The notes beneath the pieces are model-generated. The model made no database searches and was not told the DNA's origin. It was given only the letters and a program-made list of their open reading frames with translations. 16,634 nt of DNA from Neocallimastix lanati (nom. inval.) (taxonomy: Eukaryota > Neocallimastigomycota > Neocallimastigomycetes > Neocallimastigales > Neocallimastigaceae), in assembly GCA_016946835.1 (NCBI GenBank), contig JACVTC010000589.1, positions 1 through 16,634 on the forward strand, read 5' to 3'. The position numbers and the translations under genes are program-made. Shown here one piece after another: positions 8,341 to 14,760 of the stretch; the first letter of the stretch is position 1; every line of letters begins with the position of its first letter.

Positions 8341-8571
8341 TGTTAACTTTAATATAAAGTTATATTCTAGCTTAGGTTTAATAAAATATTAAATTAAATT
8401 ATATTAAATACATTGTAATTATAAATTAAATATAAATTAATATGTATCTAGAACAAGCCACAATTAAATATAAATACATGTAATTTTCTCTGTACTTTAA
8501 ATCTTTGTTAACCATTTATTTATATTCTATAAATAATAAATTTATATTAATTAATAAAACAATCTTTAATA
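8341..8571 (+). repeat. 3' LTR of the copia element
   Basis: The 231-bp direct copy of the 5' LTR is identical except for three base changes and a missing ATT. TATAAATA stands at 8469-8476. In this copy the first six bases are TGTTAA and the last six TTAATA, closer to an imperfect terminal inverted repeat than in the 5' copy. It could drive transcription into the flank or provide the 3' end of the element RNA. Confidence 0.93.
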
Positions 8572-8602
8572 ATTATATTAAATGAATATATAATAATAAA
8601 TT

Positions 8603-8661
8603 AAATAAATTATCTAGTATTAATTTAATGATGTAATATATAGTAACTAGATAATTTATTT
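8603..8661. repeat. 16-bp perfect inverted repeat
   Basis: AAATAAATTATCTAGT (8603-8618) is the exact reverse complement of ACTAGATAATTTATTT (8646-8661), around a 27-nt loop. It lies 32 bp beyond the copia 3' LTR. Sixteen consecutive pairs including C and G are unlikely by chance even here. It could be the end of a small inverted-repeat element or a cruciform. Confidence 0.7.
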
Positions 8662-8715
8662 TGAACTAATAATAATTATTTTGAAGGAAATAATTATAAT
8701 TTCTTACGCACACGT

Positions 8716-8780
8716 GATTTATATCTATTATCCTTAATTTACAAAATTAGATTTTGTAAAGGGGAATAATAGTATAAATC
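8716..8780. repeat. long imperfect hairpin
   Basis: The core TTTACAAAAT-TAG-ATTTTGTAAA (8738-8760) is a perfect 10-bp hairpin. The flanks extend it: GATTTATATCTATTATCC (from 8716) pairs with GGAATAATAGTATAAATC (ending 8780) with small offsets. It is a 65-nt fold-back of MITE-like or RNA-hairpin character. No open frame is nearby. Confidence 0.65.
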
Positions 8781-9607
8781 GTTGAAAATTATGAGATTAA
8801 AAGAAGATTTAAATAAAAAAATGTTTTATAACACTAAAATAGTTATATAAGAAAATTTTATTTTAATCTTAAAATTTATAATTTTATTTATTAATTATTA
8901 TTTTTATATGAATTAATAATAAAGAAAATTATTATTAATAAAATAAAATATTTATTATTTATAATAATTTATTTAACATTCTAATTATAAAAAATAGATT
9001 ATTAAAATATCTAATTAACTAAAATATTTAAAATAATTTATTGAGCTTTTTAATAACAAAGTATAATTTATAGGAAATATTAACATGTTTTTATATTTTT
9101 CAATAATTTTAAACTATTTACATTTAAAACAGTAAAATAAATAAAATAATTAATTGTTATAAATATTTACAAATAAAGTATTAAAATAAATAAGTTTTAA
9201 TTAGGATTTGTTTATAAAAGTTATTTTAAAAATAATTAAAATTGAAGTTAAGTTATAAAAATAAATAATTATTAATTATAAAAATTAAAAGAAATTTTAA
9301 AACTATTTGTTATAAGATTTTAAATTTTGTTTGTTTATAATTGTTTTTTTACAATAATTGTTTATTATTTACAAGATTATTACTTTATTTGTTTATTATA
9401 TATAAAGAATATTAAATATTAATTTATTTTAGTTTTTAATTAAAATAGTTAATGATTAATTATGTTGTCATTATTTTTATTTTAATTTATTTTATTTAAT
9501 TAAATTTTTAAAATGGATTTCGCTTTTAGAATGAATTAATTTTTGGGTTAAGTTAAATAAGAATTTGTTATTTATTATTTATTTTAATTTTATAATTTCG
9601 TTATTTA
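8781..9607. other. gene-free A+T-rich spacer, possibly old LTR sequence
   Basis: No reading frame or RNA signature was found. If the motif at 9608-9650 is the 3' internal end of the minus-strand element, then the stretch to its left should begin with that element's 3' LTR (minus strand TGATAAATAACG). No matching 5' LTR could be aligned by eye, so this stays open. Confidence 0.4.
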
Positions 9608-9650
9608 TCAATTTCTCGGCCCCTAAGAGTTAACTTTCGTCCCTTGAAGG
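9608..9650 (-). promoter_or_regulatory. possible 3' internal end and polypurine tract of minus-strand LTR element
   Basis: On the minus strand the sequence reads CAAGGGACGAA, then CTCTTAGGGGCCGAGAAA. A GGACGAA block followed by a G-rich tract resembles the closing motif of many Ty3/gypsy chromovirus pol genes just upstream of the 3' LTR. It is strikingly G+C-rich against its surroundings. Interpretation depends on this resemblance alone. Confidence 0.35.
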
Positions 9651-9689
9651 TTGTATTGTTTTCTTGTAGTACATAAGGAAAAATATTTT

Positions 9690-10783
9690 TTATGTGAGCA
9701 TTTCTTTCAAGGAGTTTCCAGTTTGTGGATCTTCAAGAACTAAAGTATTGAATTTTTGTTTATTAACTACTTTGAAGACACCAAGGTGTCTTCAAAGAAA
9801 TATGGTTGTTATATATTTCAATTATTCTTTAATTCCCTTTTTTGTTTTTTGATATAAACAATTATCATCTGGATCAATGTAAAGTCTGTACTTTTGTATA
9901 CCTCTTCCTAATATAATATTAAAGAATGGATTTGTATTATCTATTATGTAGAATTTTTCATTCACAGATAAGTTATTATTAATAGTTTCAGAAAGGTCAC
10001 AATTATTAATTATTACATTTTCTAGTTCTTCAAGTGAATTTTTAGTTACAATGTTAACATTTGCACCTGTGTCGGAAAGTATTTTGACAGCTTTGTTTTC
10101 TATTTTTCCACATAATATAGGGATATTTAAATTTTGAATGGAATATAGTATTTTTTCAACATTTGGTTTACAGCTTTGTTCAAGATCTTTTCTTATAGAT
10201 GGACTTGTTGATAATAGTTATGTTAACCAATGATATAAATTATTAATTTCATCTAGGATATTAAATTTATTTTCTGGCTTTAGTATTTGGATTTCTGTCA
10301 TGCTTCGTTTGTTTCCTGTTTTTATTTTATCTGTAGTAGTATTATGATAATTATTTTGCATATTATTAATTTTAATAGATATATTAGATTGTTGTTCGGC
10401 ATTTTCAGTTGTTGGGATAACTTCGTTATTACTTCGAGATTCTTCATGTATTAAATTATCATTAGATATATCCATATCTTCATCCTCATTTATTATTTCT
10501 CTTCTTCTTTTATCTCTTATAGCTTTCTTTTGTTGTATAGGAGTTTTTATATTTAATTGATTTAAAATGGAAGGTTTTACTATGGATTTATTACTTGGTG
10601 GTATTTTATTTTTATCTAATGTATTCCTATTTAATTATTTTCTCTTTTGGACTGCGTTAATCATATAAGAATTTTCGTTTCCTTCATGTTCAATAATATT
10701 TTCTTGATTGTAGTTGTTTGTTGCGATTTTATTTATCTCGGGAGATTGCGTACTCCTTATAATTAATTTAAATGATTTATTTA
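9690..10783 (-). pseudogene. retrotransposon Gag-linker and aspartic protease, decayed
   Basis: One minus-strand frame runs from about 10783 to a TAA at 9690-9692, with in-frame stops at 10635 (TAA), 10218 (TAA), 9822 (TAA) and 9792 (TGA). The upper half is a charged, Asn/Ser-rich linker with an acidic patch (INEDEDMDISNDN). From about 10160 downwards it is a retroviral-type protease: KILSDTGANVNIVT carries the catalytic DTGA, then come NPFFNIILGRG (the flap-to-ILG core) and YRLYIDPDDNCLYQ. The protease would mature Gag-Pol in a Ty3/gypsy-type element. The intact-looking 85-codon ORF at 10218-10475 is only a piece of this. RT, RNase H and integrase do not follow: within 100 bp comes an end-of-element-like G-rich motif, suggesting an internal deletion or a non-autonomous derivative. 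Confidence 0.75.
9770..9797. repeat. 28-nt perfect palindrome inside the protease remnant
   Basis: CTTTGAAGACACC (9770-9782), two bases AA, then its exact reverse complement GGTGTCTTCAAAG (9785-9797). A 13-bp perfect stem with six G:C pairs stands out in this composition. It spans the in-frame TGA at 9792-9794. It may be a foldback from replication slippage. Confidence 0.75.
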
Positions 10784-11012
10784 TGGACATTCTTCAGCAA
10801 CGTGGCCAATTCTTTGACAGTTTATGGAATAGTTAATTTTTAATTCAGACAGTTTTCAAGTTATATCATCTAATTCTTTGTTAGTGTATTGGGAACCTTT
10901 TAAAGTTGCTCTTCTTTGTTCGTCTCCTTTATTAAATTTAATTGGATTATTGTAACGAATCCTAAAATGTAAGAATCTATAATTATTTTTAAATAAAATA
11001 ATTATCTTTTCT
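10784..11012 (-). pseudogene. Gag C-terminal domain with zinc knuckle, decayed
   Basis: Directly upstream of the protease-linker frame and offset by one frameshift (about 10781-10787), the minus strand is open from 11012. It reads KNNYRFLHFRIRYNN, then GDEQRRATLKGSQYTNKELD, a TGA at 10856-10858, and INYSINCQRIGHVAEECP. The last is a C-x2-C-x4-H-x4-C zinc knuckle in which the first Cys is Ser (TCC for TGC or TGT). The part before it has alternating hydrophobic strands that could be a small RNA-binding or capsid fold, but I cannot name it. It is probably the nucleocapsid end of the same Gag-protease polyprotein. Confidence 0.6.
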
Positions 11013-11017
11013 TAGTT

Positions 11018-11037
11018 AAAGTTATAATTATAACTTT
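11018..11037. repeat. 20-bp perfect palindrome
   Basis: AAAGTTATAATTATAACTTT is fully self-complementary. It lies just upstream of the minus-strand zinc-knuckle frame. It is A+T-rich, so chance is possible. The stretch 11038-11340 holds only A+T-rich spacer with nothing else identifiable. Confidence 0.55.
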
Positions 11038-11591
11038 ATTTAATTATATAATATTTATTCATTTAAATATTATTAATAATTTATTTAACTCCATATTAAA
11101 TATTCAATAATTTAATACAACAAAATTTATTTAATTAATTATTATTTATACATTTATAAATAATTATAGTTTATTTAATTATACATTTAATTGTTAAATT
11201 TATTAGTTTTAGTTTATTTATTTAATTAAATTGTAAACAAATATATTATGTATTCTAATATGTATTTTAATAATGTATTCTGTATTTTGTTTATTAATAT
11301 CATTATGTTATTTTCCTTATTTGTAAATTTATAATTTTATGATCGAAATATCTTTTATTATTTTATTCTTTTATTTTCGATCAATTACATTAGATTAATG
11401 GATCGGTTAATTAGGGTTTTTCCCAATTACTTCTTAAAAGTAATTGGTTTTACCTAATTGATACGATGATCGATATGGATAGAATATCGATCAAAAATCT
11501 TATCTAGGTTTTTCTCTCTAATCTTTTCCTAGATAAGAGATCTGTTAAGATTAGAAAACATTTTTAATTTAACCTTATTTTTCAAAAAAAG

Positions 11592-11631
11592 TATAAATAA
11601 GGCTCTTGAATTCTCTTTGAGAAATCAAGAG
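11592..11631 (+). promoter_or_regulatory. TATA box followed by transcript-start hairpin (promoter 1 of copy B)
   Basis: TATAAATA (11592-11599) is followed three bases later by a 29-nt hairpin (11603-11631). CTCTTGA pairs with TCAAGAG, one A/A mismatch follows, then TTCTC pairs with GAGAA around a TTT loop. In copy A the TTCTC-TTT-GAGAA part is conserved. The hairpin would lie at or near the 5' end of a transcript. Confidence 0.5.
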
Positions 11632-11819
11632 TTATTATTATAACAATTATAATATAGTAATAACATTAATAAATATTTTATATTTCTATTTTAATAAAAT
11701 AAGTTTTAATAAAACAAATTTAAAAATAAAACAAAATAAAATAATCCTTTCTCTTGACAATTCTGTGTTATTAGTTTATTATAATTAGTTATAATAAACT
11801 CTTTCTTATAAAAGATAAG

Positions 11820-11850
11820 TATAAATAGGTATGAATTTTCACTTGAAAAT
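11820..11850 (+). promoter_or_regulatory. second TATA box and short hairpin (promoter 2 of copy B)
   Basis: TATAAATA (11820-11827) is followed by ATTTTCA-CT-TGAAAAT (11835-11850), a perfect 7-bp hairpin. The layout repeats that of promoter 1, 228 bp upstream. In copy A the preceding TAATAAACTCT and GATAAGTAT blocks are conserved, but TATAAATA has become TATATTTAAAT. Confidence 0.4.
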
Positions 11851-12075
11851 ATTTCTCTTCGTGCTTTTATCGTATTTTAACGTAGTTTATTATTATTAGT
11901 AATAAAACATCTTTCTAATAAAACAAATTTTAAATAAATAATTAAATAAATAAAATAATAAATAAAACCAATATTACTAATATTTCAGCACCGACCTTCC
12001 TAATCAACAAAGGAATCAAGTGCTCCAATATTAATATTTTGTGTTTACTAATTCTTGTGTTTAGTTTACTTATTC

Positions 12076-12680
12076 TTATTGTCCTTTTAGTATTGGAACA
12101 CCCAGGTTTCCGTTACAATTATAATAATTTTTGTTTGTCGTTTGACTATTGTTATTATTTGTTTTAGAATATTGAGATGAGTATTTGTTAAAGTAATTAT
12201 TATCATTGTTTGAAATATTATTATAGAATGGTCTGAAATTATTATTATTATTATTATTACTATTATTTGTTACTTTATTATTGCCATTACTATTATGAGA
12301 AATTTTAGAAGTAGACTCTTTTGGTTTTTGTTTATTATTCCCTAGTAAATTAAAAATCTTTTCTTTCTTCGAAGTGAAGTCCATGACTTCTTTTAAAGTT
12401 TTTGGTTCTTCTTCTAATAAATGTTCATACATTCTAGGCCAGTTTCTAAAGGCATTAATATAATATATGATTATAATATTCTCATTATTTACTAATTGAA
12501 GTTGGTTTACTAAGTCTAAAAATTTTATATCAAAATCGGCGACCTTTTCACCCTTCTTTATTGTCATAGTTGAAATTTCATAGAATTTTACATTTCTTGG
12601 AGAAGAAGATTTATATCTTCTTTTTAGGTTAACTAGAATTTCTTCATATTTTTCTGGTTGAATTTTGTATAAGAAATTTA
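12076..12680 (-). pseudogene. Ty3-type Gag, C-terminal two thirds
   Basis: The frame is open from just after a TGA at about 12691 to the TAA at 12076; the ATG at 12567 is internal. Upstream of it the same frame reads INFLYKIQPEKYEEI and SPRNVKFYEIS. The body follows the retrotransposon gag pattern of Ty3/gypsy: KKGEKVADFDIKFLDLV, then INAFRNWPRMYEHL, then KTLKEVMDFTSKKEKIF, i.e. the two-helix capsid core with the P-x-TL-x-E motif. After it come an Asn-rich tail and NYYNCNGNLG, a zinc-knuckle remnant with the first Cys as Tyr and the His lost. Gag forms the particle shell. Neighbouring copy B lies in opposite orientation and begins less than 100 bp downstream, so the element may have been cut by that insertion. 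Confidence 0.75.
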
Positions 12681-12881
12681 TTACAATAGATCAAGCAGTA
12701 TCAATTGTGAGAGTTTGAGAGTAATAAGAAATTCAGTTCTATCTTCATCTTTGACTTTATACTTTCTACACCAATGTTCAAAGGTGAATTTCCATTCCTC
12801 ATATAGAACTTTTGGTTGACCTAATATAGGCAATCTTTTAAAAGTAATTGCTTTTGTGGTTTCTTCCATCCTTTCTTCCAT
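12681..12881 (-). pseudogene. gag: Ty3-type Gag, N-terminus
   Basis: The 66-codon ORF starts with a good ATG (MEERMEETTKAITFKRLP) and carries the early Gag motif ILGQPKVLYEEWKFTFEHWC. Its last eight codons (about LILLDLL) are the product of a one-base frameshift near 12700. The native frame continues in the previous entry (TIDTA, then TGA where TGG for Trp would fit, then SIVINFLYK). The two entries therefore form one Gag of roughly 265 residues with one frameshift and one stop. It is read right to left, with the structured block 13101-13321 in its leader position. Confidence 0.75.
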
Positions 12882-12899
12882 TAAAATAGAGTAATTATG

Positions 12900-13100
12900 A
12901 AAAGAAATTTATTTAGGAAGCATAACTAAATGTTATATATATTTTTATTATAAATTATTTTAGTAAATTAGAAAAATTTTTGAATTATGAGAGAAGGACT
13001 ATATATATATTATTTTTTTATAGGTAGTATTTTTTTTGTAATTATTATTGTTAGTAGTAATATTTTTAATATTATTAATTCTTATTATTTTTAGTTTATC
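12900..13100. other. A+T-rich spacer upstream of minus-strand gag
   Basis: Contains TA dinucleotide runs (about 12998-13010) and no open frame. If the minus-strand element is read right to left this is its leader just before the gag start codon. Confidence 0.5.
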
Positions 13101-13321
13101 TTGATTGATATCCCGTCCTTATAGTGCGGTTTGTAGAATAATATGACGTTTGGTCCAACTGATTATAGGAGTTTTACACTACGTCTACACCTAACTTAGA
13201 TCTCTACTTATAATCAGCGCCTACTCCCCCGTATTGATTTTTATTCTTCAGTCCGTTAGCTCTTACTGCAATAATACCCTAGTATTAAGGGTAAGAGATT
13301 CCTACTATAAGTATCAATCAA
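13101..13321. other. structured, G+C-enriched block: candidate RNA or element leader
   Basis: The ends pair over 17 bp. CTATAAGTATCAATCAA (13305-13321) is uninterrupted and pairs with TTGATTGATA (13101-13110) plus CTTATAG (13118-13124), with a 7-nt bulge (TCCCGTC) on one side. Inside are two more helices: CTGATTATA/TATAATCAG (13159-13167/13209-13217, extendable by GGAG/CTCT across a bulge) and CTCTTAC/GTAAGAG (13260-13266/13291-13297), which closes over CCT/AGG. Together they give a multibranch fold of about 220 nt. No open frame or tRNA, 5S or U6 signature is seen. It sits 220 bp upstream of the minus-strand gag start, so a packaging or leader RNA of that element is the first guess. An independent non-coding RNA on either strand is the alternative. 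Confidence 0.45.
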
Positions 13322-13550
13322 TCAAGAGAACAGAAACAGTTCCTCCAACTAAATAATAAAAATTTTTCTTTTTAATTGTCTTTCTTTAAATTTATTTTAT
13401 TATATATATATTATTATTTTTTTTAAAAAAAATATTTTATACAATAATATCCTAAAAAAAAAATTAAAAAAATAAAAGATTAAGTAGAATAATGATATTT
13501 ATATAATTTTTTTATTATTTAAATATTTAAAGAAAAGTTAAATTATAAAT

Positions 13551-13815
13551 TGTTAGAAATGAAGTTCAATATTATGTTTTATTTCTATAATATTATTACT
13601 ATAATATTTATTTTATTATTGTAAAATTATTTTATATAACATTTATTGTATAATGTAATAATGTATTAAAATGTATTACAAAATTTTCTAATACGTTCAT
13701 ATAATAAAATTGTATATTGTAATTTTAAATTATGTAGAATGAACTTATAATAAAATAATGAACTTGATGTTTAATATATCAAAATTTCATTTCAATTTCA
13801 TAATAAAGTGTAAAA
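13551..13815 (+). repeat. probable solo LTR remnant
   Basis: Begins TGTTAGAAATGAAG, a common LTR start, and ends directly before a tRNA-Lys(CUU)-type primer binding site at 13816. The length, 265 bp, is close to that of the intact copia LTR (231-234 bp), but there is no convincing base-by-base alignment to it. Another copia family that uses the same primer is likely. Both ends are inferred. Confidence 0.35.
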
Positions 13816-13830
13816 GATTAAGAGTCTCAG
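13816..13830 (+). promoter_or_regulatory. primer-binding-site-like motif, second copy
   Basis: GATTAAGAGTCTCAG matches the copia primer binding site at 3189 in 14 of 15 positions. AGAGTC within it also pairs with GACTCT at 13835-13840. No gag is recognisable downstream: a short frame MSQSSLIKDI near 13898 stops quickly. Confidence 0.5.
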
Positions 13831-13912
13831 TTTCGACTCTACAAATATAATAAGTTTCAAATAAATAAAATTGATTATAAAAATGTTACTTTTCAATATG
13901 TCACAATCATCC

Positions 13913-14359
13913 TTAATAAAAGATATAATAATCTATATTTTCAATAGTTTTTAATTTTGAAATATCATTATTCGTTAAATAATGATGAGTTTTATCGAAA
14001 TAATCATGATAATAATGAAAGTGTTTTATATTTTTAGAACAACAAATAATATACTGTGCCATTTCTGAAAGATTTATTTTTCATCAACTTATACCATAGG
14101 ATTTGTTAAAGCGATAAATTGTAATATCGACAATGACTTAAAAAGAAGTTTTAGTTGGGTCATTCAAATAATATATAAATTTTTTTATAATTCTATTATC
14201 AATAATACTTTCTAATATATCCATCAAAATAAACCAATGTATATGCTGATAATTAATATTGTTAGTATTGTGATTATTTTTATACATTTAATGATATATC
14301 AATTCTTCGATAATTTGATTACAATCAATAATGTTAATACCATTGAAAAAAGAATACTT
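13913..14359 (-). pseudogene. decayed minus-strand gene of unknown function
   Basis: A single frame holds from 14359 down to a TAA at 13913-13915 (about 148 codons) without any frameshift. It has in-frame TAAs after IEELIYH and after DPTKTSF, and a TGA pair after KSYGIS. The surrounding residues look like real protein: NINYQHIHWFILMDILESI, KINLSEMAQYIICCSKNIK, HFHYYHDYFDKTHHYL. These include rarer Trp, Cys, Met and His codons that A+T-rich noise would not give. I recognise no family. The two consecutive TGAs may have been TGG codons. There is no in-frame ATG at the start. A 14-bp tandem repeat lies just upstream. Confidence 0.45.
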
Positions 14360-14376
14360 TTATTTTCATTAGTAAA

Positions 14377-14474
14377 GATGGAATTATACTAATGAAATTA
14401 TACTGATGGAACTATACTGATGGAATTATAATGATGGAATTATATTGATGGGATTATACTAAATGGAATTATCC
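14377..14474. repeat. 14-bp tandem repeat, seven units
   Basis: Seven consecutive 14-bp units with consensus GATGGAATTATACT start at 14377, 14391, 14405, 14419, 14433, 14447 and 14461. The middle five units differ from consensus at no more than two or three positions, and the last is more degraded. The period is not a multiple of three, so it is not coding. It is close to one and a third helical turns. Confidence 0.9.
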
Positions 14475-14503
14475 CTAATTATCATTATCACAGGTAGAAA
14501 AGT

Positions 14504-14760
14504 TGTCAAAAATAACAAATTATTAAAATAATTATTAATTTATTCTTAATATTGTAATAACCAATAAATTATATTTATAACATTCTAAAAAGTATAAAAT
14601 TGAGTAATTATGTTAAATTTTAAAAATATACTTTTGATCTTATAATAAAATACCTCTAACAAAGACATAATTATGAAATACAAATAAATATTTATTTTGT
14701 AAATTTTATGTGTCTAATTATTGATATTTTAAATAAGTGTTTATTAACTTATTTTTGAAA
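14504..14760 (+). repeat. probable solo LTR remnant, second
   Basis: Starts TGTCAAAAATAAC, similar to the TGTCAACTTT of the copia LTR, and ends right before another primer-binding-site-like motif at 14761. Its length is 257 bp. Internal similarity to the intact LTR is not convincing by eye. The placement rests on the motif and the TG start. Confidence 0.3.

Larger units (their letters stand above)
2955..8571 (+). mobile_element. full-length Ty1/copia LTR retrotransposon, coding region damaged
   Basis: A 5.6-kb element is bounded by direct LTRs (2955-3188 and 8341-8571) that begin TGTYAACTTT and end TCTTTAATA. It contains, in Ty1/copia order, a primer binding site, Gag with a zinc-knuckle remnant, protease (DSGA), integrase (HHCC and D,D35E), reverse transcriptase (YVDD), RNase H and a polypurine tract. 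Integrase before RT is diagnostic of copia rather than gypsy. Coding is spread over three frames, with about nine frameshift or stop lesions. The long undamaged stretches (integrase 560 codons, RT/RNase H 330 codons) and nearly identical LTRs indicate recent insertion. It probably needs proteins in trans, or else some lesions are sequence errors. No target-site duplication is visible. Confidence 0.95.
11341..11990 (+). repeat. LTR-like copy B with nested inverted repeats and two TATA boxes
   Basis: This non-coding block is rich in exact inverted repeats. They are GATCGAAA/TTTCGATC (11341-11348/11375-11382); AATTAGG/CCTAATT (11409-11415/11453-11459) enclosing CCAATTACTT/AAGTAATTGG (11423-11432/11438-11447); GATCGATA/TATCGATC (11468-11475/11485-11492); CTTATCTAGG/CCTAGATAAG (11499-11508/11528-11537); and CTAATCTT/AAGATTAG (11518-11525/11547-11554), which competes with the previous one. 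Then come a TATA box (11592), a hairpin, AATCCTTTCT, a second TATA box (11820) and A+T-rich sequence. Copy A on the minus strand at 2105-2690 has the same order. It is probably an LTR of an old element (U3 stems, promoter, R hairpin). Right end near 11990 is uncertain. Confidence 0.55.

Noticed and set aside
2945-8580. 5-bp target-site duplication of the copia element
   Set aside because: GATAT on the left and ATTAT on the right do not match, and shifting either LTR boundary by one or two bases does not produce a duplication.
13816-13850. tRNA gene at the GATTAAGAGTCTCAG motif with TTTCGACTCT after it
   Set aside because: The motif is the complement of an anticodon arm rather than the arm itself, and no acceptor stem, D-arm or full T-arm can be built around it.
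624-14085. UGA read as tryptophan (alternative genetic code)
   Set aside because: TGA falls at Trp-like positions in several remnants, but every Trp in the copia integrase and RT is TGG and TAA stops also interrupt the same remnants, so decay explains it better.
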